Below are positions 11,330 through 22,679 of a DNA stretch of 64,000 nt, one piece after another. The position numbers and the translations under genes are program-made. Origin of the DNA: Flaccisagitta enflata. Taxonomy: Eukaryota > Chaetognatha > Sagittoidea > Aphragmophora. The stretch spans positions 55,242,001-55,306,000 of the forward strand of contig OZ231126.1 in assembly GCA_965153355.1 (NCBI GenBank), given 5' to 3'. The stretch's first letter is position 1. Each line of letters opens with the position of its first letter. A model generated the notes under the pieces. It was given only the letters and a program-made list of their open reading frames with translations, did no database searches and was not told where the DNA came from.

Positions 11330-11470
11330 TGAAGAGTTGTAAGCTGGGCCGAGCGTGACACTGCGGTAAACCTCTATTCCGTAGACGTTGCAACACGCCA
11401 TTTTCCGCCACGTGGCGTAGCGATGCAATGTATTCAAATATCGTGTCGGGGACGGTACGGTATGGGACAG
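11330..11470. other. GC-rich patch open on both strands
   Basis: CpG-richer than its surroundings. Frames on both strands stay open for about 60 codons, but no domain, plausible splice pair or known repeat was recognised. Confidence 0.3.
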
Positions 11471-11500
11471 GTCTTCAATAATCATAAGTATCTGTCGTTA

Positions 11501-11730
11501 CTATCTTCGCCAAAAGAAACGCAGCAGTTATAGAAATAGCATCAACTTTGGAAGAGTGCTGCTCTTAAACGAACAAAGCTACACTTCCCAGATTGGTCCC
11601 ATTTTAAAAATTTAAAGGAGGGCTTTAAAATGGGACCAATATGGGGTCTGTAGCTTTACTCGTTTAGGAGCAATACTCTTCCAAAGTTGATGCTATTTTT
11701 AAAACTGCTGCGTTTCTTTCGGCGAAGATA
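11501..11730. mobile_element. 230-bp TA-flanked perfect fold-back MITE
   Basis: The ends CTATCTTCGCCAAAAGAAAC and GTTTCTTTCGGCGAAGATAG are flanked by TA. The two halves mirror each other almost throughout (GATTGGTCCCATTTTA / TAAAATGGGACCAAT), so the whole unit is one hairpin. The same ends bound the 25044-25662 element. Confidence 0.85.
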
Positions 11731-11825
11731 GTACAACCTCAAAAATACGCTAGCTAACCTCCTATTTATAAGGAGGACATATCACTTGCCGGACTGATGA
11801 AGAGACAGACAGACAAGGAGATATA

Positions 11826-12588
11826 CAGGGGCTTCAATCTCATTTGACACGAAAAGAACCTATATTATGCAAAAATGAATCAACTTCTTGGTTTGATTTT
11901 TTTTTCTCATAAAAGCACTACATATGACGTTTTTTGTGTCCAAATTTCATGGTACTGGGTCAAATAGTCTGAGAGATATCCCATTTTAAAGTGAAAGATG
12001 TCATGATGAGATGGGCGGATCTTTTTGACTTTGGGGTTTTGACCTTTCATCTTTAGACTGCTCTCATTTCTGAACGCTTTGAGCTACAGAGTTGAGATTG
12101 GTCTTGAATGGCAGATAATTTCATCTAGTTTTTGTATATGAGAAAAGAGTCCTTTGAAATCATATCATATTCATTATTTTTCTTCTTTTTGGAAAAAAAT
12201 AATCTTGGTTACAGTTTTTGTAAGAATTTTGCCTAATTTTTAAAGTGTTTGCCTATAATTTAGAGTTATATGATAAAACCTGACAACTTCCAACTTTGGG
12301 GAGTTATAGTCTATCACTCAACTGAAATCAAGTATCTGTGGCTCAAAGCGCTTTGAATTTTATATGTTTTCTAAGTCAAAAGTAGCAAGAAAACAGCATT
12401 TTTTGTTGAATTCACTGCATAACTTCAAATTTTGATTTCTGCCAAACTACAAGACCCAGTCCCATGAAATTTTGATACAAAAAACGTCATACATAGTGCT
12501 TTCACAGGAAAAAAAAATCACATTGATTAATAAATTAGTTTTTGCACAATATAGGTTCTTTTCGTGTCAAATGAGATTGAAGACCCTG
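11826..12588. mobile_element. TA-flanked fold-back element (CAGGGGCTTCAATCTC ends)
   Basis: CAGGGGCTTCAATCTCATTT mirrors AAATGAGATTGAAGACCCTG. TA flanks both ends, and homology continues inward through the GTGTC/GACAC and AGCACTA/TAGTGCT boxes. The middle carries the frequently repeated module beginning CATTTCTGAACGCTTTGAGC. Confidence 0.82.
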
Positions 12589-12599
12589 TAAGCAGGGGC

Positions 12600-12601
<2 letters not shown>

Positions 12602-12656
<55 letters not shown>
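12602..12656. repeat. (GA)n microsatellite
   Basis: About 27 uninterrupted GA units. Confidence 0.97.
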
Positions 12657-12658
<2 letters not shown>

Positions 12659-13673
12659 GTTTTAGGGCGACCCTGCCCTTTTTCCGCAACCGGAACGAAC
12701 TTCCGGTTTCACGCTCGGGCCAGGTTGTAAGGCGGAGTAAAGAAGATGAGGAGGGGGCTAATTTTTGGATGCTCTTTTATAAATCATTGCAAGTTCCTGT
12801 AGAAACAATCACGAGGACATCCATGAACACTTAAAAGAAATACGATTTGCTTTTTTGCCAACATAAGACATTTGCATTTCTTGAGTCGCTCAGCATTCAT
12901 AGTTGAAGGGAGACAATAGGCTGAGTCTGAAACATAGGGGGTATTTTGAGCATTTTCAAAGCTGCCTCACAGTTGTAAAAATGTAACCACGTCGATGATT
13001 TTTGGTGTGCATCCTCCTTGAACATTGTACTTTGACTAAAAAAAGGAATTTTGGGCTGAACTGCCTACGAAATGACCAATTTACCCCTTTTACCTAGCAC
13101 TACCTTGTCAAATATGGATTTTTGAAGCTTGACAACCCAAAATCTATCATCAATGTATCCAAAAAATGAATTTTCCCAAGGTATCCTGAACTTAGGTTAT
13201 GCTTATTAGATGTTACTTAAGGGATTTGGGCTAAAAAAATCCAAATCCACCAGTTTGTTTTTTCCTGATATTGCCCACAAGCCAACTCAACTACTTTTTG
13301 AGTAAATTTGCATAAATATCGTATATTACTTCCAATTGAGGTTTTTGCAGTCAAATTCTATAATCTAAGTCCAAAAACTATTTCAATCCACTCATCAGCA
13401 CTTCATCTTAGGAGCCGACTCAAAAATTGCTACCCTACTCAACCTCTAGGCTCAGAACAAGATCTTATGTTTTCCTAGTTCTAACTTATCAGCGTGAGAG
13501 GTTGCAAGGGGCGTTGTCTCCTGTCAGTTGATCGGTGCAGTGGCCAGCGGGAGTGAAAACTGTCGGTGGATGAATAGATGGATGGATAGATGGATTGGCT
13601 TACGTGTAGGAGACGACCGGACTTTTTTTAGCGTTTTTAACGAGTTTTTTTTTTCACGAAAATTCGCTTTCAC
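12657..13673. other. Unassigned non-coding stretch
   Basis: No exon or clear repeat was recognised. Positions 13560-13600 have short GATG-type repeats (GATGGATGGATAGATGG). Confidence 0.4.
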
Positions 13674-13975
13674 AACCCTTACCAAACCCCTACACCCACC
13701 CCTACCCCTAAACCCACCCCTACCCCTAAACCAACCCCTACCCCTAACCCTAAACCCACCCCTACCCCTAAACCCACCCCTACCCCTAAACCCACCCCTA
13801 CCCCTAAACCCACCCCTAATCCTAAACCCACCCCTACCCCTAAACCCACCCCTACCCCTAAACCCACCCCTACCCCTAACCCTACCCCTAACCCCACCCC
13901 TAACCCAACCCCTACCCCTAAACCCACCCCTACCCCTAAACCCACCCCTTCCCCTGAACCCACCCTTAACCCTAA
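13674..13975. repeat. Telomere-like 18-bp tandem array
   Basis: The unit is three hexamers (ACCCCT, ACCCCT, AAACCC), with plain CCCTAACCCTA stretches mixed in. Hexamer periodicity is kept for about 300 bp. The proline/leucine frames and their glycine/valine complement are by-products. Confidence 0.9.
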
Positions 13976-14029
13976 ATCAACAAGAAATCGAAGAATCATC
14001 GATAAATCAACATAAATCAACAAGAAATC

Positions 14030-14367
14030 AATAACTCGACGTAAGAAGTAGAAGCGAGAGTTAGAAATAGTCGAGAGAGGCCGAGACTCGGCTGAAAACG
14101 AAAACAAAAGACTGATGGAGTATAGATAGATGAAGTTAGGATTTATCAAGACACTGGATTATGGAGTGTGATACAGAGTCGATGCTCACGATGGCAGACG
14201 CCTTAGACAATGAACGTTCCTGTCCTTCAGTGATAATCATGTCTTCATCTAATTAAATCTTGAAGAGCTGCTTCCGCATAGGAAAACATATTACTATTCT
14301 TAGAACCTCTTAGCAATTTTTCCCTTCTGCTTCTTTTTTTTTCTCAACTTCGTTTTTTTTTTTCAAA
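14030..14367. other. Unassigned region upstream of the candidate first exon
   Basis: Mixed composition with a poly-T run (14334-14362) just before the ATG at 14368. It could hold a 5' UTR or promoter, but no motif was recognised. Confidence 0.3.
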
Positions 14368-14429
14368 ATGAAATCAGAGATGCGTTCACCACTGATCGCC
14401 TGGACTGTGTTGGCCATCATCAGCATGAG
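14368..14429 (+). CDS. Candidate first coding exon with signal peptide
   Basis: An ATG opens a frame of 20 codons plus two bases before a possible 5' splice site (AG|GTATTT). The peptide starts MKSEMRSP and continues with a hydrophobic core, LIAWTVLAIIS, which looks like a secretory signal peptide with a basic n-region. Without splicing the frame stops after 28 codons, so it makes sense only as an exon. It ends in phase 2. The next possible exon on this strand, 22525-22553, begins in phase 2. A CpG-rich, non-repetitive stretch follows from about 14449. No promoter or 5' UTR signal was recognised upstream, where a CT/T-rich run precedes the ATG. A chance hydrophobic ORF remains possible. A second signal-peptide-like ATG at 42319 competes for the role of first exon of the kringle/EGF gene. 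Confidence 0.35.
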
Positions 14430-14448
14430 GTATTTTAATGGACTTTGT

Positions 14449-14970
14449 TGACTTACCGATATTTAAAGAGCCCGATAGGGCGACTTGATGAGTCATTCGC
14501 CCCCGCGCCATATTTGAAGGGGCGTAACGGACCGACCGAGTTAACAACCGACAGATAAAGGCGTGTTCCTAGTGACGACAACGGACAACCGAAAAGGCTA
14601 TCATTTCCTTGTATCGCGTTGACAGCGTAAACACATATTTTTGAATTTCTACCATTCCACGAGGAAGTGAGCCCGTGAACCTAGTGAGGGAGCCATGCGA
14701 GCGTAGTGTTGAGGAGCGCCGCAGGGCGATTGATTGATTGATTGATTGAGTCAGCGGTCTGAGCGAACGCGTGTGCGCGTGGCCGAGATTGTGATATTGA
14801 TACAATGACGCGAAACTTGAGCCGGCCCTTCGTTTCTCACCGTCTCACGTGAGACAAACATGGGAAAGTCGCCTGAAAATCTTCAGACACCTTACCTGGT
14901 GAGACACTCGTGAGACGCCAGTGATACGTCCATGAGGCCCGTGAGACTCGTGAGACACTTGTAGACGGCG
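14449..14970. other. CpG-rich stretch with GTGAGAC repeats
   Basis: GC- and CpG-rich compared with everything around it. It has a 12-bp palindrome TCTCACGTGAGA, several GTGAGAC words between 14845 and 14970, and GATT-GATT-GATT-GATT at about 14730. Possible regulatory DNA of intron 1; there is no coding evidence. Confidence 0.35.
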
Positions 14971-15124
14971 AACAAGGCAAGATACACGGAAATTCAGTCG
15001 CGGACGGTTGGGCAGGGACAGTTATGCGACACCACTCGGAATTCAAAAAATGTGACGGACCGACATACCGATCGACGGACCCACCGGCCGATACGGCGAG
15101 ATATAGCGTGTTCGCGACTAAAAA
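14971..15124 (-). mobile_element. Family-1 copy (TCGCGGAC-like class)
   Basis: AACAAGGCAAGATACACGG starts the copy and a decayed TGTTCGCGACTAAAAA ends it. The core is a CCGAC/GGAC mixture. Confidence 0.7.
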
Positions 15125-15224
15125 TGCGTTATCGAACACCGGTCAACCGAGGATCGCTCCGTGGGACACAATACTCAGCCCAATGGAGGTCGCCAAGCAG
15201 TGGGTCGTTTGGGTGCTTCATTTA

Positions 15225-15713
15225 CACGCACTTGGCTGAGTAACAACGAGTTATTTTTTTCTGAGGCTCAATGTTGTTATTTGAAAGACGATATGAGGCT
15301 CAAACCGTTGCTAAACTGTTGTTATTTTTTTCTCATCAATCTTCTGATATAATGATTGATTAGGATGTCTGTACCATCATTCCTTTTGCTGCTTTCTCTT
15401 GAATGACAGGGATCTAGGGTAGGAATAAGATAACAGAGAACAACCATTCAAAATCAGGAACAAAATACTGTTTTAACTAAAATACAGTAGAAAAAGCCAC
15501 CTCTTCTATGAAACCGCCGCATGTTACTATTGAATGCAACGGAAATTAAAGCAAATCTTAGAGAAAAGTTGTTATTGGTTGGACTTGAGGCTGAAATGTT
15601 GTTATATTTTTATTTTTCTGAGGCTGACGATGTTGCTAGAAATGTTCTTATTTTTTTGACATATTGAACCTCAACGTTGTTATAAAGAAGGTTGTTACTC
15701 AGCCAAGTGCGTG
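15225..15713. mobile_element. TA-flanked MITE (CACGCACTTGG ends)
   Basis: CACGCACTTGGCTGAGTAAC mirrors GTTACTCAGCCAAGTGCGTG, with TA outside both ends. The interior repeats GTTGTTATTTTTTTCTG and GAGGCTCAA boxes in both orientations. Confidence 0.85.
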
Positions 15714-15890
15714 TAGCCAAAGTGGGTTAATACTTTTTACCCTCTTTAGCTAATGTAAAGTAGCAAATTTTAAAAACTTTTTTTTAATTAAGGAACACTC
15801 CTCTTCCATTTTAAGCAAATTGTTTTATAGGACTTGATTTGCATAATGCAGTCAGACAAATCAATATTCTTTGAATTAGCTGTAACGTAT

Positions 15891-16066
15891 TTTTAAGTCG
15901 CGTGCTACGCGACTCTATGACACGCTATGTCGGTCCGCGTTAGCTATTTTCAGCATTTATGGGCGGTTTTTGCGTTACTGCTCCTGCCCAATTGCTGAAT
16001 AACGTTTTTTATCACTGCCCCTGCCCACACTCACGCGACTTCGGTAGCCGTGTATACGGCCTTGTT
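15891..16066 (+). mobile_element. Family-1 copy (TCGCGTGC class)
   Basis: It starts TTTTAAGTCGCGTGCTACG and ends CACGCGACTTCGGTAGCCG, then GTATACGGCCTTGTT. There are two CTGCCC boxes and little GGTC core. Confidence 0.8.
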
Positions 16067-16380
16067 TGTCATTATAGAATCGTAAATCGGTTGAAGTAAG
16101 CTCTTACTTAGTGTTTGTTCTGATACTTGAGTCTATTCTTATGAATATCATGATAATTGCTCCTTTGTTAACAAAACTACATAGGATTTTGCTGAATTCT
16201 GATTTTTTTTGTAGGAACTTCAGGGCTAAAACAAAAACTGAAGATGAAAGAATTTTGAAAAAATATTTATAATCATCGCCACTCCAAAGTACCTGAGTAG
16301 GGTGAAGGGATACTCCTAACTTTTGCTGCGTGAACATCTGAAAAGAACTGGGCAACAGCGTTCAAGAGTTTATGTCCTTT

Positions 16381-16772
16381 AACAAGGCCGGATACACGGG
16401 CCAAGACGGTGCGCCGGCGGTATTAATTCTTGAACCTATCCCTTGCTCTATCAGACCTATCCCACACTCTATTGACCCAACCATAGATGAATATGATAAT
16501 GAATGAAATGACGAGTAACATGAATTCTCAGACCTATCCCGAGCTCTATCAGACCTATTCCAAGCTCTTTCAGACCTATCCCAAGCTCTATAAGACCTAA
16601 CCGGAGATGAATATGATAATGAATAAAATGACGAGTAACATGAATGATGAACGAGATTGGTTTTCAAGTGATTTTAGACATTTTCTGCGATTTTCAACTC
16701 GCGCGTGACGTGACGTGACGTGACGGACAGAGCCTCTTATAGAGGTGCTATGGCGCACCTAAAAAAACGCAT
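16381..16772 (-). mobile_element. Family-1-like copy with foreign tandem interior
   Basis: AACAAGGCCGGATACACGGG is at one end and CCTCTTATAGAGGTGC, then GGCGCACCTAAAAAA, at the other. In place of the usual core there are two about 105-bp direct copies containing GACCTATCCC and GATGAATATGATAATGAAT (about 16430-16648). Confidence 0.6.
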
Positions 16773-16893
16773 TTCTACTTGTCTTGGGGTTCAGGGTTGA
16801 ACTTAAATGTACTCGCAGAATTAAACTGAGCATGAGGAAACACCTTTATATGGCTATGCCAGGGCTTACAGGGTCACAAGTCTGGAGAAGTAA

Positions 16894-17102
16894 CAGGGTT
16901 TGCAAGAAATCTTGCACAAACACTACAGTGTGAACTACATAAAAAACATATTTTTTATGACCTAATTCAATTATGTTTATACTGAATTAACTTGGCAATG
17001 TTTAGAAACTTAAGTTCAAATTTCATTGTACAAAGTTGATTAAAAGTTAAGGTTTTTATCTTTATAACTGCAGTGCTTGTGCAAAATTTATTGCAAGCCC
17101 TG
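16894..17102. mobile_element. 209-bp palindromic MITE (CAGGGTTTGCAA ends)
   Basis: CAGGGTTTGCAAGAAATCTT mirrors TTTATTGCAAGCCCTG. A convincing target duplication is not visible. Confidence 0.6.
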
Positions 17103-17869
17103 TTAGGCCATGAAACGATGTCTTTAACTTAAAGGCCCGATTCATGTGTGACGGGGCTAAATGAGGTTTGACAGTAGAAATTTAATTCCTCGCAGTGCCG
17201 ATTGTTAGTCGAGGAGGGCTCTTTTGGTATCGAGAACGCGCCTTTAGACCTTGCTGTATCGGTCGGTCGGTCAGTTCATCATGTGTAGGACATCCCAGAC
17301 AGGATGCAGTATCATGAAAGTATAAAAGTGGTTTCTCAAACTGACCATCGACATCCTCTAGGACCAAAATGATTGTTGTTTTATGCTTTCTTTGAAAAAT
17401 GTGCAACGGGTGCCCTTTAATAGATCGCTTGTTGTGGAGCCGAAAATTGCAAAAATCGCAAAAAAAAAAAAACGCCAAAATTGACTGTTTTCACTATATC
17501 TTAATCTCAATTACCCCAGTCCTATGGCAGTTATGCTAGCAAGCACAGCTTCATTAACAGATGAACTTTCAAGAAAAACAAGAATTTCAGTTCTGTGCAT
17601 AAAGTACACTTGATTATATCACTATTGGTGCAGCTAAAAAATGGAAAATGATGAAAATTGCAAAAATGATTCATTCGTTCTAAACCGTATCAATCATCCA
17701 TTTACTTGACCATTATGTGAGCTGCAGAGGCTTTACAATCCTAAAGAACTTGTCGAGTCAACCATGAATTAAAACTATGCCCTTTTTTGGCCATTTAGAC
17801 ATTTCTGGTTGCTTTGTCTGTCCATGGGTCCAAGAGTTCTTGAGCACAAGTCCAATAAGTCACTCACAT

Positions 17870-18662
17870 GTCATATTGTTAGCGGTACCTGATGCCCCAA
17901 TTATTCTAATCATTATCTCAGGTTATCCAGATTAATGGGGCAGTGGCCTTCTAGGGGGCGATGACCTATGATTCCATGTTCTAGGGGGGCTGAATTGAGA
18001 ACTGAGGAGTATGGCTTGAGGCATAAGGGAGCTGGCCTGAGGCTTGAGAGAAGGGCAAGGAGGCACAGGATGATAGGAAGGTTAATTTAAGGCTTGGAAA
18101 GGGTTTATATGAGGCATGGATAGCATTTTTGAGACCTGGGATGCTCAATTCAAGGCATGGGAGGGCTAATGTGAGGCTTCGGAGGGTCAATTTGAGGCCT
18201 TAGAGGGCTTATTTGAGGCTTGGATTGGCTGAGTTGCAGTCTGAGAAGGTAAAATTTGAGGCTCAGGGGGGTCAATCTATGGCCTGAAAGAGCTATTTTT
18301 GACTTAGGACGGCTAATTAGAGGCCTGGGAGGATCAATTTGAGGCCTAGGAGTGATAGTTTAAGGCTTGGGAGGGTCAATTTGAGGCCGGAGAAAGCTTA
18401 TTTACGGCCTTGAATGGCTAATTTGAGACCTGGGATAGCAAATTTAAGGCTTGGGAGGGTCAATTTTAGGTCTAAGAGGGCTTGGGAGGGCCAATTTCAT
18501 GCCTGACAAGGTTTTTTTGGCTTGGGGGGCGTGGAAGATGGAGAGACAGAAAAAATTTCCCTGTATGAAATCGTTGATCATTGGCCGCGGCCAGAAAATT
18601 AGAAAATCAAGCGTTTTAGATGCTTTTGGGGCAGCAGCCCCAAAGGGCCAATGTCTGTTTAT
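17870..18662 (+). mobile_element. Family-2 element with ~20-bp minisatellite
   Basis: It runs from GCGGTACCTGATGCCCC to GGGGCAGCAGCCCCAAAGG. The array about 17985-18510 uses units such as GGCTTGGGAGGGTCAATTTGA. Confidence 0.65.
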
Positions 18663-18742
18663 CCATCTGAATGTCTGTACATCCATCTATCCGTACATCC
18701 CCCCAGGCCAGAAGCCCCAATCCAGCCTATCAAGACCATATA

Positions 18743-19520
18743 CAGTATGATTGTTTTCGTTTGTAACATTTCATGACGACATAATTCTTAAAGTAATTGA
18801 AATAATTGAATTCTGAAAAAAGTTCCTAAAAGACTATGAAAATACATTTTATAACATATTATTCAAAGGATCTACTTAGAAAAATCTGATTCTCTCATGA
18901 AAAAATGAACTACAGGACCAACTTGACAAGTTGTGAAATTGAAAAATTTGAGAAAACTTAACAGATGAACTGTTTACCTTTAAATTGTTCTCATTTCTAA
19001 ACGGTTTGAGCTACAGATGCCAGATTGGTCTCAAATGAAAGATAATTTGATCTAGTTTTAAGGTTTTCTGATGATTAAGCACTGATTTGATATTTTGAAT
19101 ACAATTTATCAACTATAGGCACGTATTTTTGTTAAATTCTTAAAAATGATCTCATTTCTTTGATATTTTTTTATGATACATGTTTCCAAACAGGTTTCTT
19201 TTTTTTATTTTCTAAAACTACTTTAGATTATCTTTCATTTGAGACCAACCTGGTATTTTAAGGGCAAATAGTTTAGAAATAAGAGCGATGCAAAGAAAAA
19301 CAGTTTATCTCAAAACATGAAAAACAGTTTATTTTAGCCAAATATGACTTGCAACTAATAGTAAGAAATCTGGATCCAATTTTTGTTAAAAAGTCTTGGG
19401 ATTTTAATATCATGAAATGTATTTTTAATATCTTTCACTATCTTTTTGAGAATATGATTATCTCTACAACTTTAAAAGTTATGTTGTCATGAAATGTTAC
19501 AAACGAAAACAATGATACTG
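18743..19520. mobile_element. TA-flanked fold-back element (CAGTAT ends)
   Basis: CAGTATGATTGTTTTCGTTT mirrors AAACGAAAACAATGATACTG. Long arms continue (GTAACATTTCATGACGACAT / ATGTTGTCATGAAATGTTAC), and TA flanks both ends. The inner arms contain the CATTTCTAAACGGTTTGAGC module. Confidence 0.88.
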
Positions 19521-19530
19521 TATCTACCAA

Positions 19531-19800
19531 TTGGAGGCTAGAATCAGCTCTCTCAGGCATGAAACCAGCCCTCCCAGACCTGAAATCAGCTCTCTCAGGT
19601 CGAATATCAGCCCTCACAGGCCTAAAATCAGTCCCTTTCAGACTGATATCAGACTTCTAAGAGATGCTCAGGTCTTCTGTTACCTCTTCCCTGAAAGTAT
19701 GAAAATTCACCTGTGTTCTGCAGGACATCGGTTCTTTGGTTACCGCCCTTCTCTCACCCCATTACCTTCAAACTGCAATAGAGCAGGGCATTGGGTACCA
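19531..19800 (-). mobile_element. Partial family-2 element
   Basis: A short array of CCTGAAATCAGCTCTCTCAG-type units, then GGGTACCACTGACCATATG, the complement of the family-2 start. Confidence 0.6.
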
Positions 19801-19923
19801 CTGACCATATGATATCCTTGGATGACTTGTTATGTATGTCTGTAGAGGGGGTGCCATGGGGTGAACGCCCCTGCCTACCCATTTGCTTCAACATTGTAAC
19901 CCCGCGTTACTTGTTCTTCCTTT

Positions 19924-20690
19924 TTTGGGCAGCGGCCCCAGAGGGGTAGACGACCTCTGATTCCACACAGGGCAATTTTCTCCGGTGTATGTCCCCCCCC
20001 CCCAAATCAGGCCTCTGAGACCCCAAATTGGCCCTCTTGGACCCAAGATCAGATCAGATCAGGTCTCTCAGACCCCAAATCAGGCCTCTCAGACTCGTAG
20101 TCAGGCCTCTCAGACCCCACATCAGGCCTCTCAGACCCCACATCAGGCCTCTCAGACCCCACATCAGGCCTCTCAGACCCCAAATCAGGCCTCTCAGACC
20201 CCAAATTAGCCCTTTTGGACCCCAAATCAGGCCTATCAGACCCCAAATCAGGCTTCTCAGACCCCAGATCAGGTCTCTCAGATCCCAAATCAGGCCTCTC
20301 AGACTTGTAGTCAGGTCTCTCAGACCCTAAATCAGGCCTCTCAGACCACAAATCAGGCCTCTCAGACCCAAAATCAAGCCCCTCAGACCCCAAGTCAAGC
20401 CTCCCAGATCCAAATTCAGGCCTCTCAGACCCAACTTAGGCCTTCCAAACTCTCATTCAGGTCTCTCAGACTCAACTCAGACCTCCCAGACCTTAATTCA
20501 GGCCTCCCAGACTTCAAATCACGCCTTCAAAACCCTAACTTGGAAAAAAGCTCTATGTGGAATCAAAGGTTATCTGCCCCTCTGGGGCCACTGCCCCCTT
20601 ACCATCACATCCTCATATAAACCAACTTGGGTACATCGGGTACCGCTGACCATGTGACACTTTTGCGACTATTAAGGTCATAAAGCCGCT
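19924..20690 (-). mobile_element. Best-preserved family-2 element
   Basis: GGGCAGCGGCCCCAGAGGGG, ATTCCACACAGGGCAATTTT and a poly-C run open it. About 23 units of ACCCCAAATCAGGCCTCTCAG type follow (19998-20540). It closes with GGCCACTGCCCC, GGGTACCGCTGACCATGTG and CACTTTTGCGACTATT. The repeat-derived frames (RPLRPQI, SERPDLG) are not genes. Confidence 0.82.
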
Positions 20691-21177
20691 GCAGCTCACA
20701 CAATAGTCAAATACATGGAGTGAGGATATATATAATAGGACAATTGATATAGTCAAGAAGAAATGATATACGCTTATTTTTTCAATTTTTGAGTTTTTCG
20801 CGTTTTTTACTGCACCAATAGTGATGTAATCAAGTGTACCTGAGGCACAGAACTAAAATTTTTGTTGTCCTTGCAAAGTTTTAAGTCAGAGATACTGTAC
20901 CAGCCAGGATAACTGCTGTGGGACTGGGGTAATTGAGATTAACATAAGGTGAAAAAAGTTAATTTTGGCGTTTTTGTGATTTTCACGTTTTTCGCGTTTT
21001 TCGCCTCATTAACAAGCGATCTATTAGAGGGCACCCGTTGCACATTTCTCAAAAAAATCACAAAACAACAATCATTTTGGTCCAAGAGGATGTCGATGGT
21101 CCCCAAAGAACACCACTTTTGATAGATTTTAGTAGTAGCCTTCAGAACCAGCTGGTCTGGGATGTCCTATCATGTGA

Positions 21178-21246
21178 GCGTTTTTTCGCTAATCTGTCCT
21201 TGCCCACCCGTCCGCGACTAGGGGTTCGAGTAAACGGCCTTGTTTT
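21178..21246 (+). mobile_element. Family-1 3' fragment
   Basis: CTTGCCCACCCGTCCGCGAC and GTAAACGGCCTTGTT remain. Confidence 0.55.
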
Positions 21247-21344
21247 GCCTTGTGGGTTGATAGTAGACGTCGATACCAACGCAGTCAAGGTCTCCAGAAA
21301 TATTAAATGCATGTGTGGTGTAGGGTAGGGGCATTGATACAGCT

Positions 21345-21595
21345 TAGAAGCGCGGTTGAGTTGCAGAGAGGAAATTCCCACAAAGGATACCAAAAAAGGC
21401 GGCTAATCGCCGACCAGAAGAAAGTAAATGGGAGCTTCTTTTTTTCAGTGCATGTTTCTCATGTCATGTGCATCTCATGTCATGATATCTGGTTAATTGC
21501 TTGTCTGTTTTTGTTATTCAATCTTTTTCTGTATTTTTTTCCTCTTAGTTTTCCTTTGTCTCTGAGTGTATGTGTGTGCTTTGGGGGTGTGTGTG

Positions 21596-21688
<93 letters not shown>

Positions 21689-21800
21689 AAAACAGAGTAA
21701 AATCCAAAAGCTAGCGTCATAAAAGTTGGAGTCAATTTTGAGTAACATCTTGACTTATCTGTATTGTTACATAAGGTTGAAAATTGAGGTTAATGAATAT
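21345..21800 (+). repeat. Dispersed unit with internal GT/CT microsatellite
   Basis: AAAGGCGGCTAATCGCCGACC, then TTTTTTTCAGT, a pyrimidine-rich stretch, GTGTGT and a CT run (about 21598-21686), then ACATAAGGTTGAAAATTGAG. The same order recurs at 29208-29980, so the microsatellite is part of a repeat family. Confidence 0.65.
21598..21686. repeat. (CT)n microsatellite
   Basis: About 43 CT units. It produces SLSLSL and RERERE frames. Confidence 0.97.
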
Positions 21801-22184
21801 CAATTTTGAGAAAATGCCAAAAAATACAAAAAAGGATTAAAAAAATCATAGCTCAATAAATATTGATCGTAGAGACCTCTGGTTGGCGCCGTTTGAAAAA
21901 GAAAAATTAGTTCTTGTTTAGCTGTAAATTTAAGAAAATCATCCCAGTCATGAAATGGCCTAACTTGCTCAAGTGCCTCAAAACAAAAATAGAAAACCTG
22001 ATTTCTCCCCTATGTTTCAAAAACGTAATTCAACTTTTTTCCATCAAAGTTGTGGTGGCCTGACAAATTGACAAATCTCTCGACATAACACTTGCCAAAG
22101 TAACCGAATAATTGTCAAAACAACGACAAAACTCATTGCTCAACACCTGATTTCATGATTCAATAGATTCATATCAACAGCAAG

Positions 22185-22355
22185 AACAAGGCCGGATACA
22201 CGGTCAATACCAGTTGCGGACGGGTGGGCAGGGGCGGAAATGCGCATTTTCACACTCTCCAACTCGATCACCATGACCGACGGACGTACGGACGGACGGA
22301 CAAAGCCTCCTATAGAGCTCTATAGAGTTGCGAATCGCGTGTCCGCAACTAAAAA
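22185..22355 (-). mobile_element. Family-1 copy (TTGCGGAC class)
   Basis: AACAAGGCCGGATACACGG to GTGTCCGCAACTAAAAA. CTCTATAGAG occurs twice in the stem region, a local duplication. Confidence 0.85.
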
Positions 22356-22524
22356 TCTATAATTGTCGGTTACTATTTGTGAAATGTGTAAGTGACAAGA
22401 AAGAGAACCATACGAGGGTGCTGAACGCCCCAAGTCCCTCACACTCATCTGATCTTCTCATTGTAAAATGCTCATAACACCCATAACCTTCAATCAAGAT
22501 TCTTCCCACTTCTCATATTGCAGT

Positions 22525-22553
22525 GACGTTGAATACGTAACGGCGAAGGAAGG
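22525..22553 (+). CDS. Candidate 29-nt linker exon
   Basis: A strong 3' splice site (pyrimidine-rich run ending CATATTGCAG) precedes a GC-richer stretch read in phase 2 as DVEYVTAKE. It ends at a weak donor, GAAG|GTTTGT, in phase 1. Both phases fit the neighbours: the signal-peptide exon ends in phase 2 and the exon at 26365 starts in phase 1. The same frame also runs on to a stop at 22675-22677, so a terminal exon ending in a CGC pair and VSDL is an alternative. There is no recognisable domain. The support is the acceptor, the phases and the local rise in GC. Confidence 0.2.
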
Positions 22554-22679
22554 TTTGTGGCAACCATTTTCCGCACACGGGCGGGACTCTTTCAACAACA
22601 GAAAATTAGCCTCTTCGTTTCATACTTACTTTGATAAGACCTGTGGCTGTACTGATGCGCTTGTATCAGATCTATGAAA

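Larger units (their letters stand above)
17280..21110. mobile_element. Large fold-back hosting family-2 and palindromic insertions
   Basis: The left arm (17280-17740) and right arm (20692-21110) are inverted copies: GTGCAACGGGTGCCCTTTAA mirrors AGAGGGCACCCGTTGCAC, and CTCAATTACCCCAGTCC mirrors GGACTGGGGTAATTGAG. Between them lie family-2 units and the TA-flanked element 18743-19520. Confidence 0.7.

Noticed and set aside
13528-14149. Proline/leucine (+) and glycine/valine (-) frames of 156-168 codons
   Set aside because: Telomere-like 18-bp repeat read in frame.
14483-14505. Hammerhead-ribozyme-like CTTGATGAGTC
   Set aside because: The core reads TTGATGA instead of CTGATGA and no GAAA partner is placed correctly.
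20028-20393. RPLRPQI and SERPDLG repeat proteins
   Set aside because: Family-2 20-bp minisatellite. The same patterns arise at every array of the family.
22554-22677. Terminal exon reading ending CGCTDALVSDL
   Set aside because: Possible continuation of the 22525 island, but no domain or polyadenylation signal. The short-exon reading fits the phases better.
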